Assembly: GCF_019038595.1 (NCBI RefSeq)
Contig: NZ_JAHOPF010000003.1
Location: 434,001-498,000, forward strand
Origin: Kaistella soli
GTDB lineage: Bacteria; Bacteroidota; Bacteroidia; Flavobacteriales; Weeksellaceae
DNA length: 64,000 nucleotides
Direction: 5' to 3'
The notes below the pieces were generated by a model. The model had not been told where the DNA came from. It did not search any database and saw nothing but the letters and a program-made list of their open reading frames with translations. Below are positions 9,592 to 18,671 of the stretch, piece by piece (the stretch's first letter is position 1; each line of letters starts with the position of its first letter). The position numbers were made by a program, and so were the translations under genes.

Positions 9592-10998
9592 ATGAAAAAT
9601 ATATTTAAAATTTTAGTGGTATTTATTTTACCATTGCTTTTAATCAACGCGTGTAGAGATGATGCGGACAAAAACTGGACTTCTCCTGAAGCCAACATTC
9701 ATCTTTACAGTACGACGCTGAGCAGCAATACGCTCTATCCGTCGATGGCAAATAACAGTTTCAGATTAGCCTGGGATGCTCCTGCGGGAGCAACTGGAAA
9801 TTACACAGTGCAGATTTCCACTACGCCTGATTTCAAAACACCTTTGGCTTTGGGAACAGCAACGGCTAACTCCTATACTACTACCATTGGAGCTCTTAAT
9901 ACTGCTCTTTTGCAGGCTGGATATTCGCCATATACACAAACCATGCTTTACATCAGAGTGATGTCGGGTACCAATGTGTCTAATGTAATTTCACTAGGAG
10001 TAACCCCTTATCCGGTTGCGAAACCGATTATAACAAGTCCTCTGGCGGGTACTGAATTTGTCCTGAATAAGCAGACCCCAGATGCACCCGTGGCTACAGT
10101 AAGCTGGAGCGATTATTCCACCTATGGAGTTGCTGTGAAATATCTGGTTGAAGTAGCAAAAAAAGGTCAGACCAATTTTGAGCCGGCAGGTACAGTTACC
10201 GATGCTAAATCTTTGGTATGGACACACAAGATGCTGAATGATGCAGTAACCAAATTGGGACTTCCTGCAAATGTTGCCGGAGAAGTAAGTATTAGAGTTA
10301 CTGCCACAACAGTTTCTGCTGGTGGAACTATTACCAATATCTCCGACACAGTTACCGTCAAAGTAACACCTTATGTATCGTATATCAATCTATATATGGT
10401 AGGTGATGCTTCAGAGGCAGGCTGGGACAACAACAACAGTAATCAGCCGCTTTTCAGAGATCCGGTAGAAACCAATAAGTTTCATTTTTCAGGATATTTC
10501 AAGGCAGGAGCATTTAAATTGCTTGAAATGAAAGGCCAGTGGCAACCACAGTGGGGGCAAAACGGAGGTGTAGTTGCGGTAAACGACGGCTCTACTTCTG
10601 ATCCCGATGTATTTTCAGTTGCATCTGCAGGATATTATTCCTTCACCATTGATACTGTGGCAAAAACATATTCTCTCGTTCCTTATACTCCTAATTCGGC
10701 AGTATATACTGTAATGGGAATTGTGGGTTCAGCCACTCCGAACGGATGGAATGCTCCGGATTCCAAAATGACGAGATCTGCTCTAGATCCTCATCTTTGG
10801 TCAGTGAAGAACCTTGCTTTAACGGTTGGGGAAATGAAATTCAGAGTAAATGACGACTGGGGAATAAATTGGGGATCCAATACACCGATTTCTGGCACTG
10901 GAGTAAGCGGAGGTGCAAACATTCCTGTAGAGGAAGCGGGAACTTACGATGTTTATTTTAATGACAGTGATGGAAGTTACTTATTGATTAAACAATAA
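9592..10998 (+). CDS. susF: SusF-like starch-binding lipoprotein
   Basis: A 468-residue lipoprotein (LLINAC, Cys21) that should hold starch at the cell surface. Two tandem Ig/Fn3-like SusE domains (roughly 25-140 and 145-260) are followed by two starch-binding modules opening with YMVGDASEAGWD and MGIVGSATPNGWN. In Bacteroides thetaiotaomicron SusF has one Ig domain and three binding modules, so the domain count differs here. Last gene of the susCDEF unit: a terminator follows 22 nt later. Confidence 0.85.
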   Translation: MKNIFKILVVFILPLLLINACRDDADKNWTSPEANIHLYSTTLSSNTLYPSMANNSFRLAWDAPAGATGNYTVQISTTPDFKTPLALGTATANSYTTTIGALNTALLQAGYSPYTQTMLYIRVMSGTNVSNVISLGVTPYPVAKPIITSPLAGTEFVLNKQTPDAPVATVSWSDYSTYGVAVKYLVEVAKKGQTNFEPAGTVTDAKSLVWTHKMLNDAVTKLGLPANVAGEVSIRVTATTVSAGGTITNISDTVTVKVTPYVSYINLYMVGDASEAGWDNNNSNQPLFRDPVETNKFHFSGYFKAGAFKLLEMKGQWQPQWGQNGGVVAVNDGSTSDPDVFSVASAGYYSFTIDTVAKTYSLVPYTPNSAVYTVMGIVGSATPNGWNAPDSKMTRSALDPHLWSVKNLALTVGEMKFRVNDDWGINWGSNTPISGTGVSGGANIPVEEAGTYDVYFNDSDGSYLLIKQ

Positions 10999-11019
10999 AA
11001 TTTTTATAATAATATTGAT

Positions 11020-11048
11020 AAAGTGTCGCCGTGTGCGGCACTTTTTTT
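11020..11048 (+). terminator. Terminator after susF
   Basis: GC-rich stem (11020-11029 with 11035-11043, one G-T pair) followed by seven or more T. It divides surface-capture genes from the enzymes. Confidence 0.85.
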
Positions 11049-11121
11049 TACGCGAAAAAGCTGTATTTAGTACTGCTTTCTTCTTTTTTTTCTCTAAATT
11101 TATTGATTCGAAAAAATCATT

Positions 11122-13278
11122 ATGAAAAATTTAAAAATCTCTGCGCTTTTCCTGTTGATGGGAAGTTTCGCGCTGAATGCACAGTCTTTAAAATCTCCCG
11201 ACGGAAAATTCGAAATGAACTTTCAGCTGAAAAGCGGAGTTCCTTATTACAATCTTAAATACCAGGGAAAAACAGTTGTTGAAGATTCAAAATTGGGATT
11301 AAGACTTTTGAGAGACGGCGACATTCAATTTGCTTCCGAAATCGAAAATAAAGATCAGAAAGGAAAAAATCTTGACAGTGGTTTTACCAAAACGGATGAA
11401 AAATTCGATACCAAAAATGAAAGCTGGGATCCGATTTTAGGGGAGAAAAAATCCTACATCAATCATTACAATGAGCTTGCAGTTACGTTAAATCAGGACG
11501 CAAACGAAAGATATATCGTGCTAAAATTCCGTCTTTTCAATGACGGACTTGGATTCAGATACGAGTTTCCCCAGCAGAAAAACCTTAATTATTTTATCAT
11601 CAAAGAAGAAGATTCCGAAATTGATTTGCCTACCGATATGAAAGCGTGGTGGCTTGCCGGCGATTACGATTCTCAGGAATATCAGACGCAGACCTCCAGT
11701 CTGTCAGAGGTTCCCGCAAAATGGCCAACTTCTTACGATGGAAATGCGTCGCAGTCTTTAATTAAAAATGCTGTTCAGACTCCTTTAATGCTAAAAAAAG
11801 AAGGAAAAGATCAGTTGTATGTCAATATTTCTGAGGCTGCCGTTATCAATTATCCGGCTTCCAATTTAGAGCTTGATGCAGCAAATTTCAAATTTAAAAC
11901 GCATTTGACTCCTGATGCTCAGGGTGCGAAAGGTTATATACAGACGCCTGCCGTTTCACCTTGGCGAACCATTATCGTTTCTCCAAAAGCGGAAGGGGTT
12001 TTGGATTCGAAAATGATTTTTAACCTGAATGAACCCACGCAGTACAAAGACACTTCTTACATCAAGCCTACAAAATACATGGGTGTTTGGTGGGAAATGA
12101 TCATCGGAAAATCGAACTGGTCGTATTCAACCGCCAATAATGTACATATCGGGAAAACAGATTTTTCTAAACTGACTCCGAACGGAAAGCACGCAGCCAA
12201 TAATACCAAAGTGAAAGAATATATCGATTTCGCTTCTGCAAACGGTTTCGATGCTCTGTTGATTGAAGGCTGGAATACCGGCTGGGAAGATTGGTTCGGA
12301 CATAGCAAAGAATTTGTTTTTGATTTCGTCACGCCTTATCCGGATTTCGATATAAAAATGCTCAATGATTATGCGCATTCCAAAAACATGAGATTGCTGA
12401 TGCATCACGAAACTTCCGGTTCAGCAACCAATTATGAAAGATGGGCCGATGAAGCATTTAAGCTGATGAATAAATACGATTACAAATCGGTGAAAACCGG
12501 TTATGTAGGAAACATTATTCCCCGCGGTGAGCATCATTATTCTCAATGGATGATTAATCATTACTTAAGAATTGCTGAAAAAGCGAACGATTATAAAATC
12601 ATGGTGAATTCTCACGAATCGGTTCGTCCGACCGGCTTAAGCAGAACCTATCCGAACTGGATCGCTGCAGAAGCTGCACGTGGAACAGAATTCGAAGCTT
12701 TCGGAGGAAATAATCCTGATCATCAGACCATTCTTCCTTTCACAAGATTTATGGGCGGGCCGATGGATTACACACCGGGAATCTTCCAGACCAAACTCGA
12801 TTATTATTTCCCTGGCGATAAAAGATTTGTGAAAACAACGCTGGCAAAACAGTTGGCGCTTTATGTAGTGATGTATTCGCCGCTTCAGATGGCTGCAGAT
12901 TTGCCGGAAAATTACGCGAGACACATGGACGCTTTCCAGTTCATCAAAGATGTTGCTTTAGACTGGGATGATACGAAGATCTTATCTGCTGAACCTGGCG
13001 ATTATATTCACACCGCCAGAAAAGCGAAAGGTAAAGATGAGTGGTATATCGGCGGTATTACCGATGAAAATGCAAGAAATTACACGGTAGATTTCTCCTT
13101 CCTTCCAAAAGGCAAGAAATACGAAGCAACCGTTTATGCTGATGGCGATGATGCTGATTATATCAACAATCCGCAATCTTACAAAATTTACAGGAAAACA
13201 GTTACCAGCAAATCGAAACTGCCGATGAAACTCGTAAGAAGCGGTGGTTACGCGATTTCAGTGAAGCCTGTAAAATAA
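11122..13278 (+). CDS. susB: GH97 alpha-glucosidase (SusB)
   Basis: A periplasmic alpha-glucosidase releasing glucose from maltodextrins; signal peptide ends near LNAQ (residue 20), with no lipobox. The order is the GH97 N-terminal beta-sandwich, (beta/alpha)8 barrel and C-terminal sheet. The three glutamates of the inverting SusB type are present: E430 in HHETSG, E499 in NSHES and E523 in RGTEFEAFGG, matching E439, E508 and E532 of B. thetaiotaomicron SusB with a constant offset of nine. The motif GYVGNIIPRGEHHYSQWM is also conserved. Length 718 is close to SusB (738). It starts 73 nt after the susF terminator, so it may have its own promoter. Confidence 0.95.
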   Translation: MKNLKISALFLLMGSFALNAQSLKSPDGKFEMNFQLKSGVPYYNLKYQGKTVVEDSKLGLRLLRDGDIQFASEIENKDQKGKNLDSGFTKTDEKFDTKNESWDPILGEKKSYINHYNELAVTLNQDANERYIVLKFRLFNDGLGFRYEFPQQKNLNYFIIKEEDSEIDLPTDMKAWWLAGDYDSQEYQTQTSSLSEVPAKWPTSYDGNASQSLIKNAVQTPLMLKKEGKDQLYVNISEAAVINYPASNLELDAANFKFKTHLTPDAQGAKGYIQTPAVSPWRTIIVSPKAEGVLDSKMIFNLNEPTQYKDTSYIKPTKYMGVWWEMIIGKSNWSYSTANNVHIGKTDFSKLTPNGKHAANNTKVKEYIDFASANGFDALLIEGWNTGWEDWFGHSKEFVFDFVTPYPDFDIKMLNDYAHSKNMRLLMHHETSGSATNYERWADEAFKLMNKYDYKSVKTGYVGNIIPRGEHHYSQWMINHYLRIAEKANDYKIMVNSHESVRPTGLSRTYPNWIAAEAARGTEFEAFGGNNPDHQTILPFTRFMGGPMDYTPGIFQTKLDYYFPGDKRFVKTTLAKQLALYVVMYSPLQMAADLPENYARHMDAFQFIKDVALDWDDTKILSAEPGDYIHTARKAKGKDEWYIGGITDENARNYTVDFSFLPKGKKYEATVYADGDDADYINNPQSYKIYRKTVTSKSKLPMKLVRSGGYAISVKPVK

Positions 13279-13285
13279 TTTTAGG

Positions 13286-13316
13286 GGCTTTTTGGCAGTG
13301 TCAAAAAGCCTTTTTT
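13286..13316 (+). terminator. Terminator after susB
   Basis: Nine-base-pair stem (13286-13294, 13302-13310) with a T-run. Confidence 0.85.
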
Positions 13317-13330
13317 ATTTTTTATTTGAA

Positions 13331-13499
13331 GCTTTATCCCGCTGTCCGTTGTATCTTTTTTGGTGGCTTCGAGAGCCTCAGCCACCAAAAAAGGATGCCG
13401 CTTCCATCGGGGCTAGTTACAAAATACTGGAAATTGGCGCTCGCTTCGCTCGCGCCATCCAAATTTAACCTTTTCAAGGTTTTAAACCTTGAAAAGGTT
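13331..13499 (+). repeat. Palindrome-rich intergenic element between susB and the GH13 gene
   Basis: Three foldable segments occur in 170 bp: a perfect 13-bp inverted repeat (13356-13368 and 13380-13392, 11-nt loop), a GC-rich imperfect hairpin at 13436-13456, and a perfect 16-bp palindrome with a single central base (13467-13482, 13484-13499). GC content is above that of neighbouring spacers. It contains no convincing gene. The first block resembles dispersed intergenic sequences I associate with Chryseobacterium/Flavobacterium genomes, but that is from memory. The last palindrome lies 20 nt before the GH13 ATG and could act as an operator or mRNA hairpin. Confidence 0.55.
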
Positions 13500-13518
13500 C
13501 TTTCTAAAACTAATTATT

Positions 13519-15417
13519 ATGAAAAAATTATCAGTAATTTTTCTGTTCATTTCCTTATTCGGCTTCGCCCAGATCCAGAAAGTGGAACCCGCATTCTGGT
13601 GGAAAGGAATGAAGAATCCGGAACTCCAGATTCTGGTGTACGGAAAAGACATCTCAAAATATTCGGTAGAATTATCCAATAATATTCAGGTCAAAGACCT
13701 TACAAAAACCGAAAACCCAAACTACGTTTTCATCACCGTAAATACGGATGAAATCAACACTTCTTCCTTTAAGATTAATTTTAAAGAAAAGAATAAAGTA
13801 AGATATTCTTACAATTACGAACTGAAGAACAGAAAACCCGGTTCCGCCGACAGAAATTCATTCACTTCAAAAGACGTATTGTATCTCATCATGCCGGACC
13901 GTTTTGCAAACGGTGACGAATCCAATGATTCCCAGAAAAACCTCACCGACAAACTCAACAGAAACGCACCAAATGGAAGACACGGCGGCGATCTGCGCGG
14001 GATCATCAATAATTTGGATTATCTGAAAAACCTTGGTGCAACAGCACTTTGGTTAACTCCGGCAAATGAAGACAACGAAAAACAGACTTCCTATCACGGT
14101 TATGCGCAGACCGATTTATACAAAATCGACGGCCGTTACGGAACCAACGAAGAATACGTGGAGCTTTCGCGCGAACTACAGAAACGCGGCATGATGCTCA
14201 TTCAGGATTATGTGACCAATCACTGGGGAATTTCTCACTGGCTTATTCAGGATTTACCGACCAAAGACTGGATTCATCAGTTCGCGGATGGGGAAGGAAA
14301 GTACGGTTTCAAACGTTCCAATTACAGAACCACTTCACAGTTCGACACCAATGTAGCTGAAATAGACAAAAAAGAAGCTTTAAACGGCTGGTTCGATACC
14401 ACGATGCCCGACTTAAATCAGAGCAATCCTTTGGTTTTAAAATATCTTACCCAAAACGCCATCTGGTGGATTGAATATGCTGAACTCGGCGGTTTACGCG
14501 TTGACACTTATCCGTACAACGACAAAGTAGCGATGGCAAAATGGGCAAAAGCAATTACTGATGAATATCCTAAATTCAATATTGTCGGCGAAGCCTGGAT
14601 GTATAATCCCGCGCACGTTTCATATTGGCAGAAAGATTCTAAAATCGGTGAGATTGACGGCTACAATTCCAATCTTCCGTCAGTGATGGATTTTACGCTC
14701 TATACAGATCTTCCCGCAGCTTTGAAAGAAGAGGAGAGCTGGGACAAAGGAATGATCAAAATTTACAATTCCTTCGGCAACGATTTCCTGTATCCCGACA
14801 TCAACAATATTCTGGTGTTTTTCGAAAATCACGATACAGAAAGATTAAACGAAATCTTCAACGGAGATTCGCACTATTACAAAATGGCTATGACATTGAT
14901 CTCGACCGTACGTGGAATTCCGCAGATTTATTACGGGTCAGAAATCGGTATGCGTGGCGAAAAATCCAAAGGTGATGCCGATATCAGAAGAGATTTTCCG
15001 GGCGGCTGGAAAGGCGATCCGCAAAATGCTTTCAACACGGCAACCCAAACTGCAGAACAGAAAGATTTCCATGATTTTACCCAGAAAGTTTTAACCTGGA
15101 GAAAAGGCAAAGACGTGATCCACACCGGAAAAACAAAACATTACATGCCGAAAGACAAGGTGTATGTTTATTTCCGTTACAACGAGCCGGTTGGGACAAG
15201 TCGCGAATTGTCCAAAAAGAACACCACCAATGAAAAAGTAATGGTCGTAATCAACAACAACGAAAAAGAACAGACTTTCGATCTGAGCCGCTTTGCCGAG
15301 TCTTTAGACGGAGTTTCTGCCGGAAAGGATATTATTTCCGGAAAAGATTTTGTCGTGACTTCGAAAAATAAATTGACGGTTTCAGGAAAATCTTCTTTAA
15401 TTTTAGAACTTAAATAA
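13519..15417 (+). CDS. GH13 neopullulanase/cyclomaltodextrinase-like amylase (SusA-type)
   Basis: A 632-residue alpha-amylase-family enzyme hydrolysing alpha-1,4 links of maltodextrins. A signal peptide (to about GFAQ, residue 19) without a lipobox Cys is followed by a cyclomaltodextrinase N-terminal beta domain (about 22-115), then the GH13 barrel with nucleophile D329 (GLRVDTYPY), acid E358 (VGEAW) and D439 (ENHD). Because it is neither a lipoprotein nor carries a CBM58 insertion it fits periplasmic SusA better than surface SusG. A TTG at 13489 is in frame, but ATG 13519 gives a normal signal peptide. The gene follows the palindromic element and is probably co-transcribed with the next two genes. 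Confidence 0.9.
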   Translation: MKKLSVIFLFISLFGFAQIQKVEPAFWWKGMKNPELQILVYGKDISKYSVELSNNIQVKDLTKTENPNYVFITVNTDEINTSSFKINFKEKNKVRYSYNYELKNRKPGSADRNSFTSKDVLYLIMPDRFANGDESNDSQKNLTDKLNRNAPNGRHGGDLRGIINNLDYLKNLGATALWLTPANEDNEKQTSYHGYAQTDLYKIDGRYGTNEEYVELSRELQKRGMMLIQDYVTNHWGISHWLIQDLPTKDWIHQFADGEGKYGFKRSNYRTTSQFDTNVAEIDKKEALNGWFDTTMPDLNQSNPLVLKYLTQNAIWWIEYAELGGLRVDTYPYNDKVAMAKWAKAITDEYPKFNIVGEAWMYNPAHVSYWQKDSKIGEIDGYNSNLPSVMDFTLYTDLPAALKEEESWDKGMIKIYNSFGNDFLYPDINNILVFFENHDTERLNEIFNGDSHYYKMAMTLISTVRGIPQIYYGSEIGMRGEKSKGDADIRRDFPGGWKGDPQNAFNTATQTAEQKDFHDFTQKVLTWRKGKDVIHTGKTKHYMPKDKVYVYFRYNEPVGTSRELSKKNTTNEKVMVVINNNEKEQTFDLSRFAESLDGVSAGKDIISGKDFVVTSKNKLTVSGKSSLILELK

Positions 15418-15441
15418 TAAGCACCTTTAAAAATTATTGAG

Positions 15442-15966
15442 ATGAAAAAAACAACTTTTCTTGGAATCGTACTGCTCCTTTTTGCTTTCTCGGTAAACGT
15501 TCACGCCCAAACAAAAGGCTTCTACGAAAACGTTCAGAAGAAAAACATCAGCAAAGTTCTTGATGATCTTAATGCATTCGCCGCTGCCGCAGATTATAAA
15601 AATTATTTCGATCTGTACGCAGAAGAATCCACTTTCATCGGTACCGATGCCACCGAAGTCTGGAATAAAAAAGAGTTCATGGTTTGGGCAAAGCCGTTTT
15701 TCGATAAAGGCAAAGCCTGGAACTTCACCTCGCTGAAAAGAAATATCACTTTCAGCAAAGACGGAACTTATGCCTGGTTCGATGAAATTCTCGATACCCA
15801 GATGAAAATCTGCCGCGGCTCCGGCGTACTCGAAAAGATCGGCGGTAAGTGGAAAATCAGACAGTACGTTTTATCCACCACCGTTCCGAATGATATCATC
15901 GATGAGGTTACCAAAATGAAAGCTCCCATCGAGGACGGAATGATTTTAGAATTCAGGAAAAAATAA
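15442..15966 (+). CDS. Secreted SnoaL-like (NTF2-fold) protein
   Basis: A 174-residue protein with a signal peptide (cleaved after about VHAQ, residue 23). The mature part resembles SnoaL/DUF4440 proteins: a helical start (NAFAAAADYKNYFDLYAEES), a small sheet (AWFDEILD), and GKWKIRQYVLSTTVPND near the C-terminus. Such proteins form open pockets and many have no known enzymatic activity. Lying 24 nt after the amylase and 30 nt before the sugar transporter it probably belongs to the maltodextrin operon; a ligand-binding role is conjecture. Confidence 0.65.
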   Translation: MKKTTFLGIVLLLFAFSVNVHAQTKGFYENVQKKNISKVLDDLNAFAAAADYKNYFDLYAEESTFIGTDATEVWNKKEFMVWAKPFFDKGKAWNFTSLKRNITFSKDGTYAWFDEILDTQMKICRGSGVLEKIGGKWKIRQYVLSTTVPNDIIDEVTKMKAPIEDGMILEFRKK

Positions 15967-15996
15967 AAATTTATATTGACTTCATTACAATAAATT

Positions 15997-17382
15997 ATGG
16001 CTAAAAAAATAAAACCGAATCTCAGTATCGCCCAAATCATCAACATGAGTATGGGTTTTCTGGGAATCCAGATGGCATTTGGACTGCAGAACGGAAACGC
16101 AAGTAGAATCCTTGCAAATCTGGGAGCAGATGTTCACGAACTTTCGTGGTTCTGGCTGGTAGCGCCGATAACAGGATTAATCGTGCAACCAATTATCGGA
16201 CACATGGGCGATAATACCTGGAGCCCGCTCGGCAGAAGAAAACCGTATTTCCTGATTGGCGCAGTGCTTTGTGCAATCGGACTGGTTCTTTTACCCAATG
16301 CCGCGTCAGTAACTCATTTAATCGCAGCCAACGTTTTATTGCTGGCCGTAATTTTCTTAGCCATGATGGATTTTTCCGTCAATATCGCCATGGAACCGTT
16401 CCGTGCATTGGTCGGGGATATGCTGCCGAAACATCAGGGAACGCTTGGTTTTTCCATCCAGACCATCTTAATCGGAGTCGGAGCCGTTATCGGTTCAGAA
16501 ATGCCGAACTGGCTTACCAAAATGGGCGTATCCAATGTCGCACCCGAAGGTTATGTGGCAGATAATGTGATTTACGCATTTTATGTGGGCGCAGCGGTTT
16601 TAATTGCCTCCATTTTATACACCATCTTTACCACCAAAGAATATTCTCCAAAAGAATTTGCAGAATTTGAGGGCCGCGACGAAGCAGCAGAACACAGTTC
16701 TAAGTTTTCAGATATGTTTAAGGATTTTGCGAAGATTCCTTCACTGATGAAAAAATTGGGTGCCGTGCAGTTTTTCTCCTGGTTTGCTCTTTTTACCATG
16801 TGGGTTTTTACCACAAGTGCTTTAGCGACTCACCATTTCGGACTTGCGCCGGATGATACTACCTCTGCAGAATTTAATAAGGCAGGTGATTTAACCGGAC
16901 ATTTATTTGGTCTCTATAATTTATTTGCGATTCCGTTTGCGTTTCTTTTAACTCCAATTGCTAAAGCGATCGGTAAAAAACAGACTCATGCTTTGGCACT
17001 CTTTTCCGGAGGATTGGGACTAATTTCCATGTTTTTCATTAAAGATACCGGCATGCTTTGGATCTCGATGATCGGTCTTGGATTCGCCTGGGCGAGTATC
17101 CTTGCAATGCCTTATGCGATGCTGATCGATGCGATTCCACAAAGAAAAATGGGCGTTTACATGGGAATTTTCAACTTCTTCATTGTAATGCCGCAGATTG
17201 TCAACGGTGTATTCGGCGGACCGATTGTGAAAAATCTTTTCGGAAACATGGCCATCGATTACGTTGTAGTTGGCGGTGTATGTTTAATCATCGCATCAGC
17301 CGTAACCATGTTTTTGATTAAAGGCGAAGGCAAAGAATCTGAAAAAGAACTCGAGGAAGAAATCCAGCAGGTTCATTTTTAA
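15997..17382 (+). CDS. MFS sugar transporter (maltose/maltodextrin type)
   Basis: Inner-membrane major-facilitator protein of 461 residues with about 12 transmembrane helices. The loop SPLGRRKPY after helix 2 is the MFS G-x-x-x-D/R-x-x-G-R-R/K motif as found in the SLC45/GPH sucrose-maltose branch, and MLPKHQGTLGFS is also typical of it. Bacteroidota use such MFS carriers to bring maltose or glucose produced in the periplasm into the cell. The C-terminus is Glu-rich and cytoplasmic. It ends the sus-linked operon, with a terminator 28 nt downstream. Confidence 0.88.
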   Translation: MAKKIKPNLSIAQIINMSMGFLGIQMAFGLQNGNASRILANLGADVHELSWFWLVAPITGLIVQPIIGHMGDNTWSPLGRRKPYFLIGAVLCAIGLVLLPNAASVTHLIAANVLLLAVIFLAMMDFSVNIAMEPFRALVGDMLPKHQGTLGFSIQTILIGVGAVIGSEMPNWLTKMGVSNVAPEGYVADNVIYAFYVGAAVLIASILYTIFTTKEYSPKEFAEFEGRDEAAEHSSKFSDMFKDFAKIPSLMKKLGAVQFFSWFALFTMWVFTTSALATHHFGLAPDDTTSAEFNKAGDLTGHLFGLYNLFAIPFAFLLTPIAKAIGKKQTHALALFSGGLGLISMFFIKDTGMLWISMIGLGFAWASILAMPYAMLIDAIPQRKMGVYMGIFNFFIVMPQIVNGVFGGPIVKNLFGNMAIDYVVVGGVCLIIASAVTMFLIKGEGKESEKELEEEIQQVHF

Positions 17383-17409
17383 GATGTTTTTAAACTTATC
17401 AATATAAGC

Positions 17410-17439
17410 GGTTCCGGTCATTATCGGAACCTTTTTTTT
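17410..17439 (+). terminator. Terminator after the MFS gene
   Basis: Seven-bp stem GGTTCCG/CGGAACC (17410-17416, 17425-17431) then eight T; marks the end of the glucan locus. Confidence 0.85.
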
Positions 17440-17461
17440 GTTATTCGGTTTCAGCCAAAAC

Positions 17462-17815
17462 TTAATCCAGTTTTTTCTGGATAAACTCTTTCAAAACAGG
17501 AACCTCACTTTGTTCAAGCTCTTTTACAGAAGTCATCAGAGTTACAGTTTTATGTTTTTTAATTTCATTTAGAAATGCTTCGGTCTGAGGATTTTGATTC
17601 AGTTCTTCCAAATATTTTTTGCTGAATTCTTTAAAATCAATTTCTTTACCGTGATACAGTTTGCGGAGTTCATTTGAAGGTGCAATGTCTTTCGCCCATA
17701 AATCAATTTCCGCTTTTTCTTTCGTCATTCCTCGCGGCCAGAGACGGTCAGCTAAAACGCGGAATCCATCTTTACTTTGCGGCTTGTCATAAATGCGTTT
17801 TTGAAAAATTTCCAT
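17462..17815 (-). CDS. DUF488 (YeaO-like) protein
   Basis: A 117-residue cytoplasmic protein of the DUF488 family: the hallmark DRLWPRG (about residues 23-29), LWAKDIAPSNELRKLYHG and a C-terminal region with TLMTSVKE are all present. Proteins of this family have no established biochemical role. It is convergent with the MFS gene and divergent from pirin, so a single-gene unit. Confidence 0.8.
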   Translation of the reverse strand: MEIFQKRIYDKPQSKDGFRVLADRLWPRGMTKEKAEIDLWAKDIAPSNELRKLYHGKEIDFKEFSKKYLEELNQNPQTEAFLNEIKKHKTVTLMTSVKELEQSEVPVLKEFIQKKLD

Positions 17816-17879
17816 TTTTATAAATTTAAGTAAAGTTATGAACTTATCTTAAATCAATGTTTTTAGCGGCTTAATGCTA

Positions 17880-17887
17880 TAAATTTG
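17880..17887 (+). promoter_or_regulatory. pirin -7 box
   Basis: TAAATTTG, exact TAnnTTTG match, 30 nt before the pirin ATG; no good -33 TTG. Confidence 0.5.
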
Positions 17888-17917
17888 TATTATTAAATCA
17901 CTAAAACAATCAAAAAA

Positions 17918-18631
17918 ATGAAAACAGTTTATCATAAAGCAGACAGCAGAGGTTTCGCTGATCATGGCTGGTTGAAATCTCATCATACTTTCAGTTTCGC
18001 CAATTACTATAATCCGGAAAGAATGAATTTCGGGGTTTTACGGGTTTTGAATGACGATCAGGTCGCTTCCGGAATGGGCTTCGGTACGCATCCACACCGC
18101 GATATGGAAATTATTTCTATTCCGCTGGAAGGCGATTTGGAACATAAAGATTCCATGGGAACTACCGCGGTGATCAGAAATGGTGAAATTCAGGTCATGA
18201 GCGCCGGAACCGGAGTTCAGCACAGCGAATACAACAAAAACAAAGACGGACTCGTGAAATTCCTACAGATTTGGGTCATTCCGAATAAAATGAATGTTAC
18301 GCCGCGTTACGACCAGATCAGCATTAAAGAAAATGAAAAGATCAACGATTTTCAGCAGATTCTATCACCAAATCCTGATGATGAAGGAGTTTGGATTCAT
18401 CAGAATGCATGGTTTAATCTGGCAAAATTTGAAAAAGGCAACGCCAAAGAATACAGAATTCACGACGCCAAAAACGGAGTTTATGTTTTTGTTTCAAAGG
18501 GTTCAGCAAAAATTGGCGAACAGACACTGGGAACCCGAGACGGTTTTGGAATCTGGGAAACTGAAAGTTTTACGCTGGAAGCTCTTGAAGATTCAGAAGT
18601 TTTACTGATGGAAGTTCCGATGGAATTATAA
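17918..18631 (+). CDS. Pirin-family bicupin
   Basis: A 237-residue pirin. The N-terminal cupin carries the metal-binding set H58, H60, H102 and E104 (HPHRDMEI and GTGVQHSEYN). Bacterial pirins bind Fe and some are quercetin dioxygenases; others regulate metabolic enzymes, so activity is open. The C-terminal cupin (about 140-230) lacks the metal ligands, as usual. A promoter-like box lies upstream, and the FMN reductase gene follows after 40 nt with its own -7 box. Confidence 0.9.
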   Translation: MKTVYHKADSRGFADHGWLKSHHTFSFANYYNPERMNFGVLRVLNDDQVASGMGFGTHPHRDMEIISIPLEGDLEHKDSMGTTAVIRNGEIQVMSAGTGVQHSEYNKNKDGLVKFLQIWVIPNKMNVTPRYDQISIKENEKINDFQQILSPNPDDEGVWIHQNAWFNLAKFEKGNAKEYRIHDAKNGVYVFVSKGSAKIGEQTLGTRDGFGIWETESFTLEALEDSEVLLMEVPMEL

Positions 18632-18641
18632 TTAAATGCAT

Positions 18642-18649
18642 TAAATTTG
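18642..18649 (+). promoter_or_regulatory. FMN reductase -7 box
   Basis: TAAATTTG lies 22 nt before the ATG at 18672 and just after the pirin stop codon. Confidence 0.45.
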
Positions 18650-18671
18650 AATGACAAATTAAATTTAAACT

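Noticed and set aside
13489-13518. TTG start extending the GH13 amylase by ten residues
   Set aside because: Would place the start inside the 16-bp palindrome; the ATG at 13519 opens a normal signal peptide.
13326-13682. 118-codon frame spanning the palindromic element
   Set aside because: It is an out-of-frame shadow that ends inside the GH13 gene; composition is that of structured intergenic DNA.
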